A stretch of DNA of 64,000 nucleotides from Lasiosphaeria ovina (taxonomy: Eukaryota; Ascomycota; Sordariomycetes; Sordariales; Lasiosphaeriaceae): the NCBI GenBank assembly GCA_033439765.1, contig JAULSN010000009.1, positions 992,001 to 1,056,000 of the forward strand, in the 5' to 3' direction. Positions 32,105-43,699 of this stretch are shown here, piece after piece. The notes under the pieces are model-generated. The model did not search any database and was not told the origin of the DNA. It saw only the letters and a list, made by a program, of their open reading frames with translations. The translations under genes and the position numbers were made by a program. Position 1 is the stretch's first letter. Each line of letters opens with the position of its first letter.

Positions 32105-32398
32105 GTGTCGTCTCCATCGGCGCCGCCTGAGCCAGTATCCTGGTCTGACCTTGTCGGCTCCCACAGCCCGGCCAAGAGGAAGAGACTGAACACCGGGCCG
32201 GATGTGGACCCGATTTATTATGCCAACGCAAGGCAGCTCGAAACCTTGCCCTCTCCCGCGTTTCTCCTTCGCTTCCTCCTTGCCCTCTCGCTCGCGCGCG
32301 GGAAGAGTTCGCGAGTCTTCGGCGGCATCATGGTGAACTACATCGACGCCCTCTGCCGCCGGCGGACGGCGACGTCGAACGCGAGCTCTGCCGCCTGA
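32105..32398 (+). CDS. small hypothetical protein downstream of shared promoter
   Basis: A 97-aa frame, [20 protein letters not shown], then [20 protein letters not shown]. The KRKR patch looks like a nuclear signal. The second half is encoded by sequence duplicated at 31.24-31.4 kb and looks non-native. The opposite strand is also open for 237 codons here, so the coding strand is uncertain. Confidence 0.35.
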   Translation: MSSPSAPPEPVSWSDLVGSHSPAKRKRLNTGPDVDPIYYANARQLETLPSPAFLLRFLLALSLARGKSSRVFGGIMVNYIDALCRRRTATSNASSAA

Positions 32399-32399
32399 T

Positions 32400-35300
32400 G
32401 TGTAGTCGCGGCTGGTCGTGGCGCCGCCGAACCTATGCACGATGCCTTTATGCCCTTGGACCGGTCGTTCTGGACATGTGGTACGCCTGGAGTCCGGGCA
32501 AGTGGCCGCGCGAGTGGTGCACCGCGTTGGCATAGTACGGATGAGGCCTCTGGGTGGCGCGGTGGTCGCGACCGGGTTGTTGCCGGTGCTGAGGTAGAAG
32601 TACACGTACGGGTCCGCGCCGAGGAAGAAGACGCCCAGGTAGCCCGTGAGGGAGGGGTCTGCGCGCTTCGCCATGTCAGACTCGGTGGCACGGTTTGTGT
32701 GTGTGTGTGTGTCTCGAAGGGGAGGAGGATGGAAGGGGTTTGTTGCGTGTACGTCCCGAGCGAAATCGGCAGCGACTTGGTCATTACTCTGCTCAATAAT
32801 ATCTAGAAGCTCGGGGTGGAAAAGTTGGCGATAGGTACCAGTGCGAGTCTCGTCGATCGGGGAAGGGTCAAGATCGACAAAGATGGATCTGATAACGCAT
32901 CGACTGGGCTCTATTGCTGAAAATGATTTCCTTAAAGAACTCCCGCTCGTCGCGTGACACGGGCTTCGGGGTCTCTCCGGGACTGGGCGGGCTGGGCGGG
33001 CGCAGGAGCCGGAGCAAGGGGGGGGCCAGTGGCCTTCATGGTACTTATGTTTTGGGATTCGCTAGCCAGAAATATAGCTTGGGGTGTAGGGACGTAGGTG
33101 CAGCTTGGTCTACAGTTGCACCAAAGTTCATCGAGCACTGTGTAGGCCTCTGGGCGAGCAGACCATCCCGGTCCCTGTCGCCGCCGCCGCCGCCGACGCC
33201 AACCTGGAAACCCCTCGCTGTCTTGGTCCATGATGGAAGTGGCCAGGTGCCGGGGACCCAAACACTCGCGCTAAACCTTAACTCCCTTGGTTCGTGTTTC
33301 AAGACGGGTCGCTGATGACCATTACGTGGGCCGGCGGCCTCTTTCGGATATCCTTTCAGTCTAACAGCCGTGTGCAGGTGTGCTGGCGAATCCGGGAAGT
33401 CGACCATCTTGATCCCATTGCGCTGCTGCATGCGCTGCTGCATGCGATCCCGCTTCAGTTGGGAGAGTGGAATGGGTCTTCCATACCACTGCTCGGCAGC
33501 GGTCATCTTTTTCCGAGTCCCACAGGAAGACTGGGAGGCTTTCCCTGCAGGATGCCCTGCCGAAGAGGCTTCCCTGATTTCCCTGCAGGATGCGCGGCCG
33601 CTCGAAGTGCATGGCCCTGAATATTTTCTTGCACATCACGTCGCTGCCGATTCAGGATGCCCTGCCGAAGAGGGTTCCCTGCTCTCCCTTCTCCCTGCAG
33701 GATGCGCAGGAGAACATGAGCATCTTGATCCCATTGCGTTGCCGCATGCGATCCAGCTTCAGTTGGTTCTCGATCTCATAGACAGTGCCTGCCATGCGTA
33801 GGACGAACTTGGCGAGCTGAGGGAAGTAGTCGTACCTGATCAGAGGTTAGCCAATGCAATGCTGGACAAGGGGCAGCCGGACGAAGAGGGGCAGAGAGAT
33901 GGAGGGATAAATGGATAGGCTACCTACTTTGGCTAGCGGTAGTCCCCTTCGGCTTCGAAACGCGCCTCAAAAACAGAGAGGGTGGCGGTGACGGAGTTGG
34001 CGGCGGCGGCGGTGGCGGCGGTATTGGCGGCGTTGGCGATGGTGGCGGTGGCCGTGGTGGCAACAGAACAGAGCAAAACAGAACAGAACAAAACAAAACA
34101 GATATAGAGCATAATTCAATCGTCGAGGGTGGCCCGGAGGGCGGTCACGGCGGCGGCGGACATGCTGTCCTCGTGTTCGTCATGAGAGTGCGATCTGGAC
34201 ATGTGGTACGCCTGGAGTCCGGGCAAGTGGCCGCGCGAGTGGTGCACCGCGTTGGCATAGTAGAGCCTAGTCGATGTGTCATCAGATGGTCGACTTCCCG
34301 GATTCGCCATCACACCTGCCAGGAAATCATCTTTAGTAATACGGATGAGGCCTCTGGGGGGTGTAGTGGTCGCGACCGCGTTGTTGCCGGGGCTGAGCGA
34401 CGGGGGGCGAGATGGATGCCGAGGGCGGGTGATAGAAAGAGGAGTATCTTGATCCCATTGCGCTGCTGCATGCGATCCCGCTTCAGTTGGTTCTCGATCT
34501 CGGAAAACAAGCGAAAGAGACGAGCGAAAAGACAAGGATCCCCGAGAATACCGCTGCGGACAACACCAGCCAGCTGACTAGCCCAAGCCAAGCCAAGATC
34601 GACAAAGTCAAATATATTCCCGTATGTCGTAGATGATCCCAGATAGCAGTTAGAAGGTCGGACGTTGACCACGGTGTTGTCTACTCCATCGGACCCCCCC
34701 GAGCCATTCCGACATGTCTCCCGAGCCATTCCGACAGAGCGACGGGCGAAAAGACAAGGATCCCCGAGACTGCCGCTGTGTGTCCGAATTGGCAGCGACG
34801 TGATGTGCAAGAGATAGTTCCAAACGGAAAGGGTAAAGCCTGGCGGTTGGTAGTCGGAGGCGCTCAACTGGGGCTCGACAAAGACCGTGATAAGGTCGTG
34901 GAAGTATATGCTCATGTTCTCCTGCGCATCCTGCAGGGAGAGCAGGCAAGGGTACACAGGAGAACAGGTAGATCCACGGTCGGTTCGAAAGGCCGAAATC
35001 CTCGGGCATCTTTGGCAGCAAATCCTCCGGCCTCTGAGGAAGGGCATTCTGCAGGGAAATCAGGGAAGTCTCTTCGGCAGGGCATCCTGCAGGGCATCGG
35101 CGGACGCGTCACGACTGAGGCTGATGTACCACCACTCCTCTTCGACCTCGGCTCGGCCACAGACGCGATTGCGACTGCGAATATCGGCAAGAATCTTATC
35201 GACACCAGAGAACGGTAAGCTCACGAATGGTGTGCGGGAGTTGGGGGATGTCGTCTCTGGATGCCGTCTCGTCTCTGGGGGTGTTTGGGAGTTGGGAGAT

Positions 35301-35520
35301 GGCTGTCTCTGGAGGGTACGGACTCGGGCAAAGGGCAAAAAAAAAGGTTGGGGCATAGGGCAAAAAGTGGCAAGGGCAAAGGGCAAAAAAAAAAAAAAGA
35401 AGTTAAACCTTAGCTAGTGCGCCAGATCCACATAGCCACAGTGTACGGCCACCTACCCTGAGTCACAACCTGTAAAGGTCAAAGGAAACAAAGAGGTAAC
35501 ATTCCCAAACAACCACGACT
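32400..35520. other. shuffled mosaic of short duplicated pieces
   Basis: 32480-32590 recurs at 34200-34390 with an extra 70-bp block. That block itself recurs inverted near 33375-33405. GATGCGCAGGAGAACATGAG recurs on opposite strands (33703, 34907), and GGCAGGGCATCCTGCAGGG units recur at 33545-33720 (inverted) and 35045-35095. A minus-strand frame at 34800-34915 reads FHDLITVFVEPQLSASDYQP, which looks coding but was not identified. No intact gene. Confidence 0.55.
34686..34775. repeat. dispersed GACATGTC repeat, copy 2
   Basis: CGAGCCATTCCGACATGTCT and GAGCGACGGGCGAAAAGACA as in copy 1. Confidence 0.8.
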
Positions 35521-35523
35521 ACT

Positions 35524-37470
35524 TCAAAATAGGTCCAATTTACGCCCGTAGTTGACGGTCCGAGCCGTAGTGACGGTAGCTACCTTTGTAGGGCACGGAA
35601 CTGTAGGTGCCCGGCCGTTGAAAAGGTGGATGCCCTGGTGTCGGGCATGATACTGTGGAACTCCGTAGCCGAGTAACGGCTTTCGAGGGTGAAGATCGAG
35701 GTGGGTTCGTGGAGGAAGGGGTCCTCTTTGGTTAGGCCGTGGCGGACTCATCGATCGGCAAGTAAGGTGACGATGATGTTGCCGTTGGCTGGTGTAGAAT
35801 CGTTGAAGAAGGTGCTTTGGAATCCTTCTTCCTCACTGCCTTTGGCCTGGTCGTCTTCGTGGGCCTGTAGGAACTGTGAGGTGCTATCGTCTTCTTCGTC
35901 GTTATCGTCAGGGCTTTGGGTCCCTTCGTACCACTCTAGGAACTGGGCGTACGTGGCCGACGGTTGGCTGCTCCGCATATGCTTGTTGCTCTTAAAGTGA
36001 TCGTAGGCCTGGCGCCTTTCTTCTGTCGTGTGGGTCGTAGACCAACAGCCGGGCTTACCGCATACGTAGCACTTGCTGGGTCCCCGGGCCGGGAGGGTAC
36101 GTCGTGGTTTCCCCTGGTCCTTACGCCCGAAGCGGGCCTCTCGGCCGTTGCCCCTGAACTTTCGGTCAGTCCAGTGCTGCCGGGCTTTCGCAGGGGCCGA
36201 GGTATTGAACTGTTGGCTCTGGGCTTCAGCCGCAATGCTGACTGCCGACCGGAGTTGGCTGCGTACGCCTTCGTAGGTTGCAGCCGGGTTGTACAGACAG
36301 AGTGTACATTCAGGGATACCGCAGCAGGCGTTGAGGACTTGTACGCGGAGTAGTTCTTCTGACTGACTGTTAGCCGGGAGGGTACGCTGGATCTTGGCGA
36401 GCTTGCTGAGCAAAAGTTCAAGGCATTCGGTCCTCAGCTTCCCTGGGTTCTCGTCGATGACCTTACGTAGCGTGGTATTGCTCCACTCTAGTAGGCGTAG
36501 CTAGCCGCTTTCTCCGCTTTCGAATTGGGCCTTGGTCCGGGCGATCAACGTGGCGAAGTCGTATTTCTGCCCGCAGAGCCGGTCGTAGTAGTAGGTCAGG
36601 GCGCGGCCCGCCCTTCAGCATGCTCGGGAAGGTCGCGGCGTACTGGCCCTGAGGGATACCGAGGCGTTGGCAGCAGTCCTTGAAGATCACTAGCTTGGAA
36701 GCGAGCACATCGTATGTATCGCCGCCGTACTTCATCTCGTCGTTATAGAGCTTGGCCAGGTCTGTGAGCTGCTTTGCGTTCGGGGTCCCTTGTGATACGA
36801 GTGGGTACTCGAACTGCGGTCTAGATTGAGGGTGCTGGAGGCCGTGAGGGTACTGGGGTCCTTGGTGAGGGCTATATGGGTACGTAGGCTCAGCCGTATG
36901 GCCGTACCGGAACTCCTGCCCTGCTGGACCGCGTTGAGGTCTTTCGGGGAGGGGCTCCCGAAGCGGCAGTGCTGTATGCAATTTCTCGGGCTTCTGTAGG
37001 TCGTCGTCAGGTTCCTGGATCTCCTGGAGGAAGGCGGGGTCAAGGATATTCATCTTGAAGGCCTTGTTACGTCCTTTCTCGTACTTGACGTCTGCGTCAG
37101 ACCAGAGGTGGAAGTCCTTAGCCGTAGCTGCCCGGTGTAGGTTGTTATAGACCCTGTCGCCGTCTACAGCCACGAAGACTCCGTTGCTCCGTAGCCAGGT
37201 ACGGAGGGTGGTCTGCGTTCGGCCCGGGACCTTTGCCCAGGCGGCGTTATCCCAGCCCCCCGAATTCTTCGGTGAACCGTCCCCACGCATCTCTGCCTTG
37301 TACGGCTTGGCCTGCTAGCAACCTAGTATGAAGTGGATGTGGCCATTGATCTGCTGGGCTGTTGGTTCTGGAAGATCATCGAATGCGAGTAGCTTGCCCC
37401 AGGTCGTAGGATCCACGTCCCCCCGAAGGTCGGGAGGCACCGAGGGTCCCGGGGTACCGGAGGGGTTCAT
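35524..37470 (-). pseudogene. LTR-retrotransposon gag-protease relic
   Basis: The ATG at 37470-37468 begins MNPSGTPGPSVPPDLRGDVD, with a TAG after about 50 codons. The frame then stays open to about 36620 (WAKVPGRTQTTLRTWLRSNG, LAKLYNDEMKYGGDTYDVLA), shifts, passes another TAG and resumes (36413-35748) with the knuckle CYVCGKPGCWSTTHTTEER. A further stop precedes the protease block FHSIMPDTRASTFSTAGHLQ. The catalytic DTG is DTR here. Reverse transcriptase and integrase are absent because the element ends near 35.5 kb. Fungal Ty3/copia-type gag; the exact clade was not resolved. Confidence 0.75.
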
Positions 37471-38260
37471 CGTAGGCTAGTTGGCTAGGCGGGGGATCTG
37501 GGGACCTGGTGCTGTTGTCTTCAGGCATCGCGGTTGGAGGGGCCGTCGGTAGGCTTGAGGACGAATGATTGGAAGAGCCGTTAGTAGGCTCGGAAACGAA
37601 AGTGGATTAATTAGGCTCGTCGTAAAAAAGGGTGCCGAAGGAAGGTCGAAAATGGATCGAAAGTGGGAGCTGGATTCGGAAGAGGCGAGTAGAGGGTGGA
37701 AAGCAAAGGGCTGAAGCTGGATGCCGAAGAGAAGCCGAAAAGGGGGGGTTGAGTGTGGCCCGAAGGAATGTAGGGTAAAACGAAAGAATGGAAGGCAAGG
37801 CGAAGGAATGCGAAGAAGTGAAGGGCGTAGCGAAGGAATGAAGGTCCTCGAGCTGCGGTTGAGATTCGAGGCACGAATGCTCCGTTATACCGTCTATTGC
37901 GTAGGCGGGGATACCTTCCTTAGCACAGATTCGTAGGAGGGGCCGACTTTCGGGTCGACCGTTCTCCACGGCACTGCCTCTTCTAGTTGAACCTTGCTGA
38001 TCTGTGGCGTTGGACCGTTGTCCCAACAGTGGTGAATTAACCACTGATCAGTGTTGGAACCACCAGGGTACCGGTACTGGAATCAACAGGGCGCGCTGCG
38101 CGCCGTAAGCTGGTGGCTCGAGTGATGGATTCGTTGTGTGTGTTCTAGATCTTGTTGCCCTGAGCAGGCGGCCGTAGGCCGATATATTTATATCCTGATC
38201 TGCGCCACCACAACGTCTCGAGGCATTCATAGTCGACTGACACGTAAATTGTGTCCGGGT
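37471..38260 (-). other. leader or LTR-like region of the gag relic
   Basis: On the minus strand it starts TGTCAGTCGACTATGAATGC, has a TATAAATATAT box near 38190, a palindromic GGCGCGCAGCGCGCC near 38092, and a GA-rich stretch before the gag ATG. No second LTR copy was found, so the LTR assignment is a guess. Confidence 0.3.
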
Positions 38261-38492
38261 TCTTGTCGTCGTCTGTCTAAAAGCCTAGTCTGAAGAGCTG
38301 GATGGACGTAACATGGCCCGTTTGTGAGTTTAGATACGTCACACCGATTCATGATGTTCTTGAGGACATCATGACGTTCTCCAAAGGAGCGAGGATGTGA
38401 AGAGAGAGAGAGAGAGAGAGAGTTGGTAGAGACAGACAGCAAGACGTAGACGGAAAAATCCAAGAAGAAAATGGTGCATTCCTGCCCCCCCA

Positions 38493-40109
38493 TTAAGAGC
38501 CCACCGAGCCGTCCTCGAGTGGTGCCACGTCCAGATCCATGCCGTCCTCGGGCGGTGTCACCAAGCCGTCCTCGGGCGGTGGTGCCACACCCTGATCCAG
38601 ATCCTCTGGCAGCTGGTCAATAGCGGAGCGGAGTCTTGCCAGGTGCTCAGGCGCCCATGTCTCGTAGACATTCTTCACAAATTGATAAGCCGTCCACCTA
38701 TCCACTAGGTCTAGGTTGGTAAAGCAAGCGTATCGAATATGATGGCTGTAGTACTTGGTGTCCTTCCCATCTAATACCGCGTAGTGACCGAAGATGTTTA
38801 CACATTCTTCGTTGTGGGAGAGGGAGAAGGCAAGGATCTGACGGTCGACCTCCTCCTCGCGGCGAACGAGACGGAAGAGGCTAACGACGGCCCGCACTGC
38901 GATGGTCATGCTGTAGGCGTTCTGGCGTCGTGCAATCTCGGACTCTCCGCATTTGACCTCGCACGTCAAGAACGGGAAGCACATGTCGCGCGTAGCCATG
39001 AAGAAGGACTGTTCCCCATTAAAGACGTTGCCGATAAAAGGCGATAACTTGGCGCGCTGGTGGTCGGTAAATGCCTCTTGTCGGAAGCCAACCGAGTAGT
39101 CGGGCTGGGGTGGCGGGAGCGTCAGATGATGGGGTGACAGGCTCGGAATAAGGGGGATCGAGCTGTCCCATCTCTCGGAAGTACTCTCGACAAGCAGCTC
39201 AAGCTTGTTATTCCCAAAGATGTAAAGGGTCTCAGCCGAGGGGACAAGCAGCGGCGTAATATCCCGTAGGAGCCGGGCGTCGTTGTAGCCTTGTATCTTG
39301 AGGCACGTAGCCTCGAAGACGTCGTCGCCGAACAGCGTGCCAGCGGGGACTGGCTGTACCGTCTGGAGCAAAGATATGGCGGTAGCCAAGCTGTCAGCGG
39401 TTAAGCCCACAGCCGCCCCAAACACCTGACTGCCGTACTCTAACCCTAGCTGTCCCCTATATGTATCGTGTCCGTAAGGCGCGGTCGGCTTGGCCCGTCT
39501 ATTGTCCGAATCGGTAGTGACGGCGGACGCGTTAGATTCGGGCGCTCTGGACGTGCGCGATCTAGCTCGCTTCTGGCGCGCGAGGAGACTGAGCGTGAAG
39601 GAATCTACCACAGGCAACCGGGGTTGCCTGGGCCAACGCCCTGTTCCCACCCAGTGGGCGATCGGACTATGTGGGGAGCGGAGATCTCTGCGTAGGGAGG
39701 GAGAGGGAGAGTCCGGAACTACGTATGGCGAGGCAACTGGGGCAGGCTCGCGCGATGCTTGTCTAGAGGTAGAGGTCGATGCTTTTGGGGAGGTAGAGGT
39801 AAGATTTATAACTACGCGCGGCGGGGCAACTATCGCAGGCCCGGGCGAGGGGCTCTCGTCTGTCGCGTGACTGGATGCCGTCTTTCGTCGTTTGCGATCG
39901 CGACCTCGACCGGACCTCTAGCCTAGACACACAAGTTAGCCGTGCCGGTCCTGTCTGCCCTGGGCATTGCGGGCCGGACAAGATACCTGGTTAGTGCGTC
40001 TTGCTTCGCCTTTCCCTTTCCCTTTCCTTTGGGGCGATAGTTGTGCGTGTTCCTGGGGCGGCTGTCCTTGGAGAAATGCTCTCGCTGCCTGAGCTCGGGT
40101 GCGTGCCAT
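38493..40109 (-). CDS. DUF7924-type protein with PD-(D/E)XK-like motif
   Basis: Two exons: 40109-39987 (MARTRAQAARAFLQGQPPQE...) and 39917-38493. The 69-bp intron has GTATCT and GCTAAC, and ends GGCTAG. Product 515 aa. Residues 42-200 are disordered, Ser/Pro- and Arg-rich. The C-terminal domain has QPDYSVGFRQEAFTDHQRAK, FFMATRDMCFPFLTCEVKCG, RQNAYSMTIAVRAVV, HYAVLDGKDTKYYSHHIRYA and WTAYQFVKNVYETW. This matches a large fungal family I know as DUF7924. The Asp of QPDYS and the E-V-K of TCEVK are spaced like a nuclease PD-(D/E)XK core (inference). Frame intact; ATG context AAAAATGGC. Nearest neighbours are retroelement relics. Role unproven; the family is often expanded near mobile DNA. Confidence 0.8.
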
Positions 40110-40186
40110 TTTTGCTTTTGCTGTCTGGAGAGGAAGGATGGAAGGATCTGGTTGCTTTTGCTGTCTGGAGAGCAAGGATGGAAGGA
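40106..40186. repeat. 38-bp direct duplication in the 5' UTR of the DUF7924-type gene
   Basis: The complement of CAGATCCTTCCATCCTT...CTCCAGACAGCAAAAGCAA occurs twice immediately upstream of, and touching, the ATG. Confidence 0.85.
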
Positions 40187-40369
40187 TCTGGAGGAGAATC
40201 TGTCGAATCTTTTCTTTGTCGGGTAGATGTAGGTTGAATGCAGGGTTGCGTTCTGGTATTTGGAGAAGAAGAAATCTATCGGGTTCTTTGTTCTTTGCTC
40301 TTTGTTCTTTGTTTTGCAGGGCCCGTGCCTTTCATGGCATCACCATCACTAATAGTATAGCTTAATGGA

Positions 40370-40761
40370 TCTACGTAGGGCTGGGAACCTTGGGGTGATA
40401 TACGGTGCTTGGATAAAGATGCTACTATGGGCAGGGCGGGCAGGGCCTGTACAGTGTACCTAACACCCTAATCGGGAGCTAAAGATTTCCCCCCTTGCGA
40501 AAAATTTGGCATCAGAACATCGTTATCCAGTTATTAGCATTAGAACATCGTTATCCAAGTCATTAGCTTCGTGCAGACCTTTATGCTTGCCTAGTAGCCT
40601 TCTGGCTATTTTGTGCTCAGCGATATCCTGCGATATATCAACGAGGATTTCGGGGAGGAGGCTAAGGAGGTGATCCCGGAGGCGGCACCCGCCACCGAAG
40701 CCCCCGCTGTATTTGGCAGCGATTGAGGCCATCCAATGCCCAACACCAGCAGCAGCAACAA
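40370..40761. other. intergenic with small duplications
   Basis: CTTGGGGTGATATACGGTGC (40390) recurs near 57728. GGATAACGATGTTCT is duplicated at 40505-40560 (complement). A 69-codon minus-strand frame was not recognised. Confidence 0.4.
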
Positions 40762-41070
40762 CATTATTAACGACCTGAACCGACGCCTACTTTCTTTCCC
40801 TTATCTCTCGAGCCATTGCGACATGTCTCTGGAGACATTCCGATAGAGCGACGGGCGAAAAGACAAGATCTGGGGATGGCCGGGTCGATTGGGCGACGGG
40901 ACTACCGCTACGGATAACACCCCCCCTCCTTCCATCACGGCGAGCCGCCGGACCTGAACCGACGCCTGCTTTCTTTCCCTTATCTCTCGAGCCATTCCGA
41001 CATGTCTTCCGAGTGATTCTGATAGAGCGACGGGCGAAAAGATGAGGATACCTGAGACTACCGCTGTGGA
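40762..41070. repeat. dispersed GACATGTC repeat, two tandem copies (3 and 4)
   Basis: Each copy begins CTGAACCGACGCCTRCTTTC, contains GAGCCATTSCGACATGTCT and ends with CGACGGGCGAAAAGAYRAG, as in copy 1. They are in direct orientation about 170 bp apart. Confidence 0.8.
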
Positions 41071-42479
41071 AAGACCCTTGGCCCCATATCGAAAAATTGC
41101 AGTCGTGTACAAACCTACCACAAAGATATAAAACAACGCTCCCCGCCGCCTCGACTGAACCTCGGCGAGTTTACGTACGTTGGGACCAAGATCGTGCTGG
41201 ATGACATCAAGATCTGGGCCGCGGAGCTGCTTAAGGAGCGCGAGGCCTTCTGGGACGGACATGCGCGGCAATGAAAGTCTTGTCTGCGGGAAACTATGGT
41301 GCGTCCTACACAAGAACCAGTGGGCATTTGAACAGCAGCAGCAGCAGCAGACACCGCAGCGGACATCAGAGGCGTCCGATAGCGACGGCATCGTCAACGA
41401 GAAGCACAACGTACTGCTGCCGCCCACCGCAGCAGCAACCCAGAAGAAGGAGGAAAAATGGCCCAGGCCGGTGGGCAGAGCGACGAGAGTGTTGTTGAAG
41501 AGGCCCATTCTTGACGATACGGAACTGGGTAGTCTCGGATGGCTCCCTAAATTCAGCGGGTAGACCCAAGTAGCGATGGCGTCGTGGTTCAGCTCATGGT
41601 GGGTGGGAGCTGTCACATCCTGGCTAGCTGGGCACTCTGCCACTGGTACCTTTGTTTCCATAGTGTTTTAAGAACCATCTTCGTGCGTTTTGTTACTCTC
41701 GATGCCGTTTAGATCGCCTGGCGGAAGGAAGGCGACCAACACCCGTCCCTAGCATGGTTCGCCTGTGTATTCTTGGGTTACTGTCGACGAAGATTACAGA
41801 TATACATTTGTGTATATATTGTCAGCTACTTGCCGGGGTGTGACTTTTTTCATACTCTCGTCGAGCAGCATGAGGGCCGCGGAGAAAAGAAGTTAAGGAA
41901 GTTAATTTGCAATTAATTTGCGACAATGCAGCGAAATAAGTAGGGGCCTGTGTGCTGTTTGTCCGGCAGGGGCTCCGTCGTGCCCACGTGTGCTGGTCGA
42001 GCATGCCGAGAGCACGTTGGCCGCTGTCTCGGGCGTCGTCACGATGCTCACGCCCCGCCGCGCGCCGTGCCGCGAGTTACTGAAAGGCGCAGTACTTGGT
42101 TCCAGCGCCGCTGCGCGCGTTAGATGCAGTCCCGGCCGGTGCGTCCACGGCGACCAGCTCAGCCGCAGTGGCCCCCGCTTCGTCGTCCACGGGCAACCTG
42201 CACGCCCCCTTCGGCGCTCGCGGCGTCCTGTCTCAGCGCCAACGCTGTCACTCACCGCGGGCGCTCTTTGCCTCTTCATCGCTCTGTCGAGTGGGTGGTC
42301 GAGCAGTCTACTACCCCTTGTAGGGCGAAAGGGCCGATCATCAGCTCGGGCTTCACGAGCGTGTCAAACTACTTCGTCTGTCAGCGCCTTGAGCTCCATG
42401 GCACTCTGCTTGAGCGTCAGGCCCGTTGCTGGGGGGGAGGGGGGTTGGCGAGGTTGGCGGCTCGCTGCCATGAGGCTTC
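41071..42479. other. no gene recognised with confidence
   Basis: A minus-strand frame contains [40 protein letters not shown] and a hydrophobic stretch (41110-41260). It reads like coding sequence, but no family came to mind. It is fused to the dispersed repeat on one side and a CTG tract (41332-41352) on the other. Confidence 0.35.
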
Positions 42480-42715
42480 TTCGGCTCCGGCTTCTTCTTC
42501 TCAGCATAGTTTTCGAGCTTCTTGACAATCTTTCTGTTCGAGCTTCTCGCCCAGGGCCATCTTGCCCAAGAGGGCCGTGGGAATCTTTCTTGATCTTTGT
42601 GACACGCTTCTTCCGCTTGTCGTAGACGTCAGGTTGGTAGGCGGCGGCCTCCTCGTCGCTGCTGGAGATGGACGTGTCCGACTCGGACTCGTCGCCGTCC
42701 CAGAGGGCTCAGCCA
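42480..42715 (-). pseudogene. fragment of an unidentified acidic, basic-rich protein
   Basis: Minus strand reads WDGDESESDTSISSSDEEAA, YQPDVYDKRKKRVTKIKKDS and, in a shifted frame, KKLENYAEKKKPEPKKPHGS. Alternating acidic and Lys-rich segments suggest a nuclear protein fragment; not identified. Confidence 0.3.
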
Positions 42716-42867
42716 CATTAAGAATACAATTATGGCAATGCTTACGCCCCATGTAGACCTCGAACTCGAGCGTCGTGATGGCTTCCTGTGCTGTGCGGCA
42801 CATTGGCACCTACCCGTCCAGGATGGTACGGCATGTTACGCATACTCTGCAAAGGCGCTGCGGTGTA

Positions 42868-43014
42868 GAGCGAGGCAGTTGTACATACGAGCTGCGCGCG
42901 CCGCTGCCGCCCGCCTGGCTACCGCCATGCGTGCCCGCGGCGTGGCCAAGGGCGACCGCGTCGTTGTGGTCGCGTCTAACAGCGTCGAGACGCTGCTCGT
43001 CTGGCTGCTGGCCG
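42868..43014 (+). pseudogene. AMP-dependent acyl-CoA ligase fragment (acetoacetyl-CoA synthetase-like)
   Basis: About 50 residues: LYIRAARAAAARLATAMRAR, GVAKGDRVVVVASNSVETLL, VWL. This is the N-terminal AMP-binding segment seen before the ATP-binding loop in acetyl/acetoac­etyl-CoA synthetases. The match stops abruptly at LLAGENE. No ATP-binding motif remains. Confidence 0.65.
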
Positions 43015-43289
43015 GAGAGAACGAAGCTGATAGGAGCACTTCTATAGTGTTACCGCTATGCTTTAACTACTAAGTATGTACGTAGGCGTGTGTGAATCGA
43101 GCAAGGCAGGCGATCACGGTGGGAGACACGAGCCAGGCCCCAGGGCGCCGACTTCTCGGTCCCTCGGGAACGTGCCATGGACGTGGAGCGGAATACGAAC
43201 GAGGCTAGCGACTATCGAACCGCGAGCATGCCGCCGTATTGGAGGGGACGGAAAGCTCGAGCTCGCTTGAGGGGGAGTGACAAGGGGGA

Positions 43290-43672
43290 ACCCATGCTGT
43301 GCTGTGCCTGGTCGAGCGTGTTGATGCTCGGGCGGAAGGATTTGGCGGAGAGCATCGACTTGAGTTGGGTGCGCGAATTGACCTCGCTCGGGTCGACGCC
43401 CCGGATGGTGTTGTAGACCCAGACTCCCGTGTCGTCGCCGAGGTTCCGCTTCAGCTGTTCGACAGGGATAGCGAGGAGGTCGCTCATGGCGTTGGTGCTA
43501 AACGCCTGGCTTACCTCCTCGCCCAGATTGCCGCCTAGGTTTCGTATCTTGGTAAACTCGAAGCCCGACAGGAAGTGCCGTACCGCGCGATTGCGCACAA
43601 CCGTCTGCTGGTTGGGCTTCTTGTGAGCCGAGCCCAACTTGCTAAGCATCTTGTTCTTCGCGATCCCCCCCG
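43290..43672 (-). pseudogene. DNA polymerase eta (Rad30-like) fragment
   Basis: Reads GIAKNKMLSKLGSAHKKPNQ, FLSGFEFTKIRNLGGNLGEE, LKRNLGDDTGVWVYNTIRGV and KSMLSAKSFRPSI. These are the end of the palm, the thumb and the start of the little finger of Y-family polymerase eta. The catalytic N-terminus and the C-terminal zinc finger are absent. The open frame extends further at both ends in unrelated sequence, so the fragment was fused in frame by chance. Confidence 0.8.
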
Positions 43673-43699
43673 GAGCATGTGTATCAGAGCTTATCTCTG

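Noticed and set aside
31961..32674. 237-codon minus-strand frame
   Set aside because: Overlaps duplicated segments and the shared promoter; the related copy at 34.1-34.5 kb does not preserve the frame, so coding is not supported.
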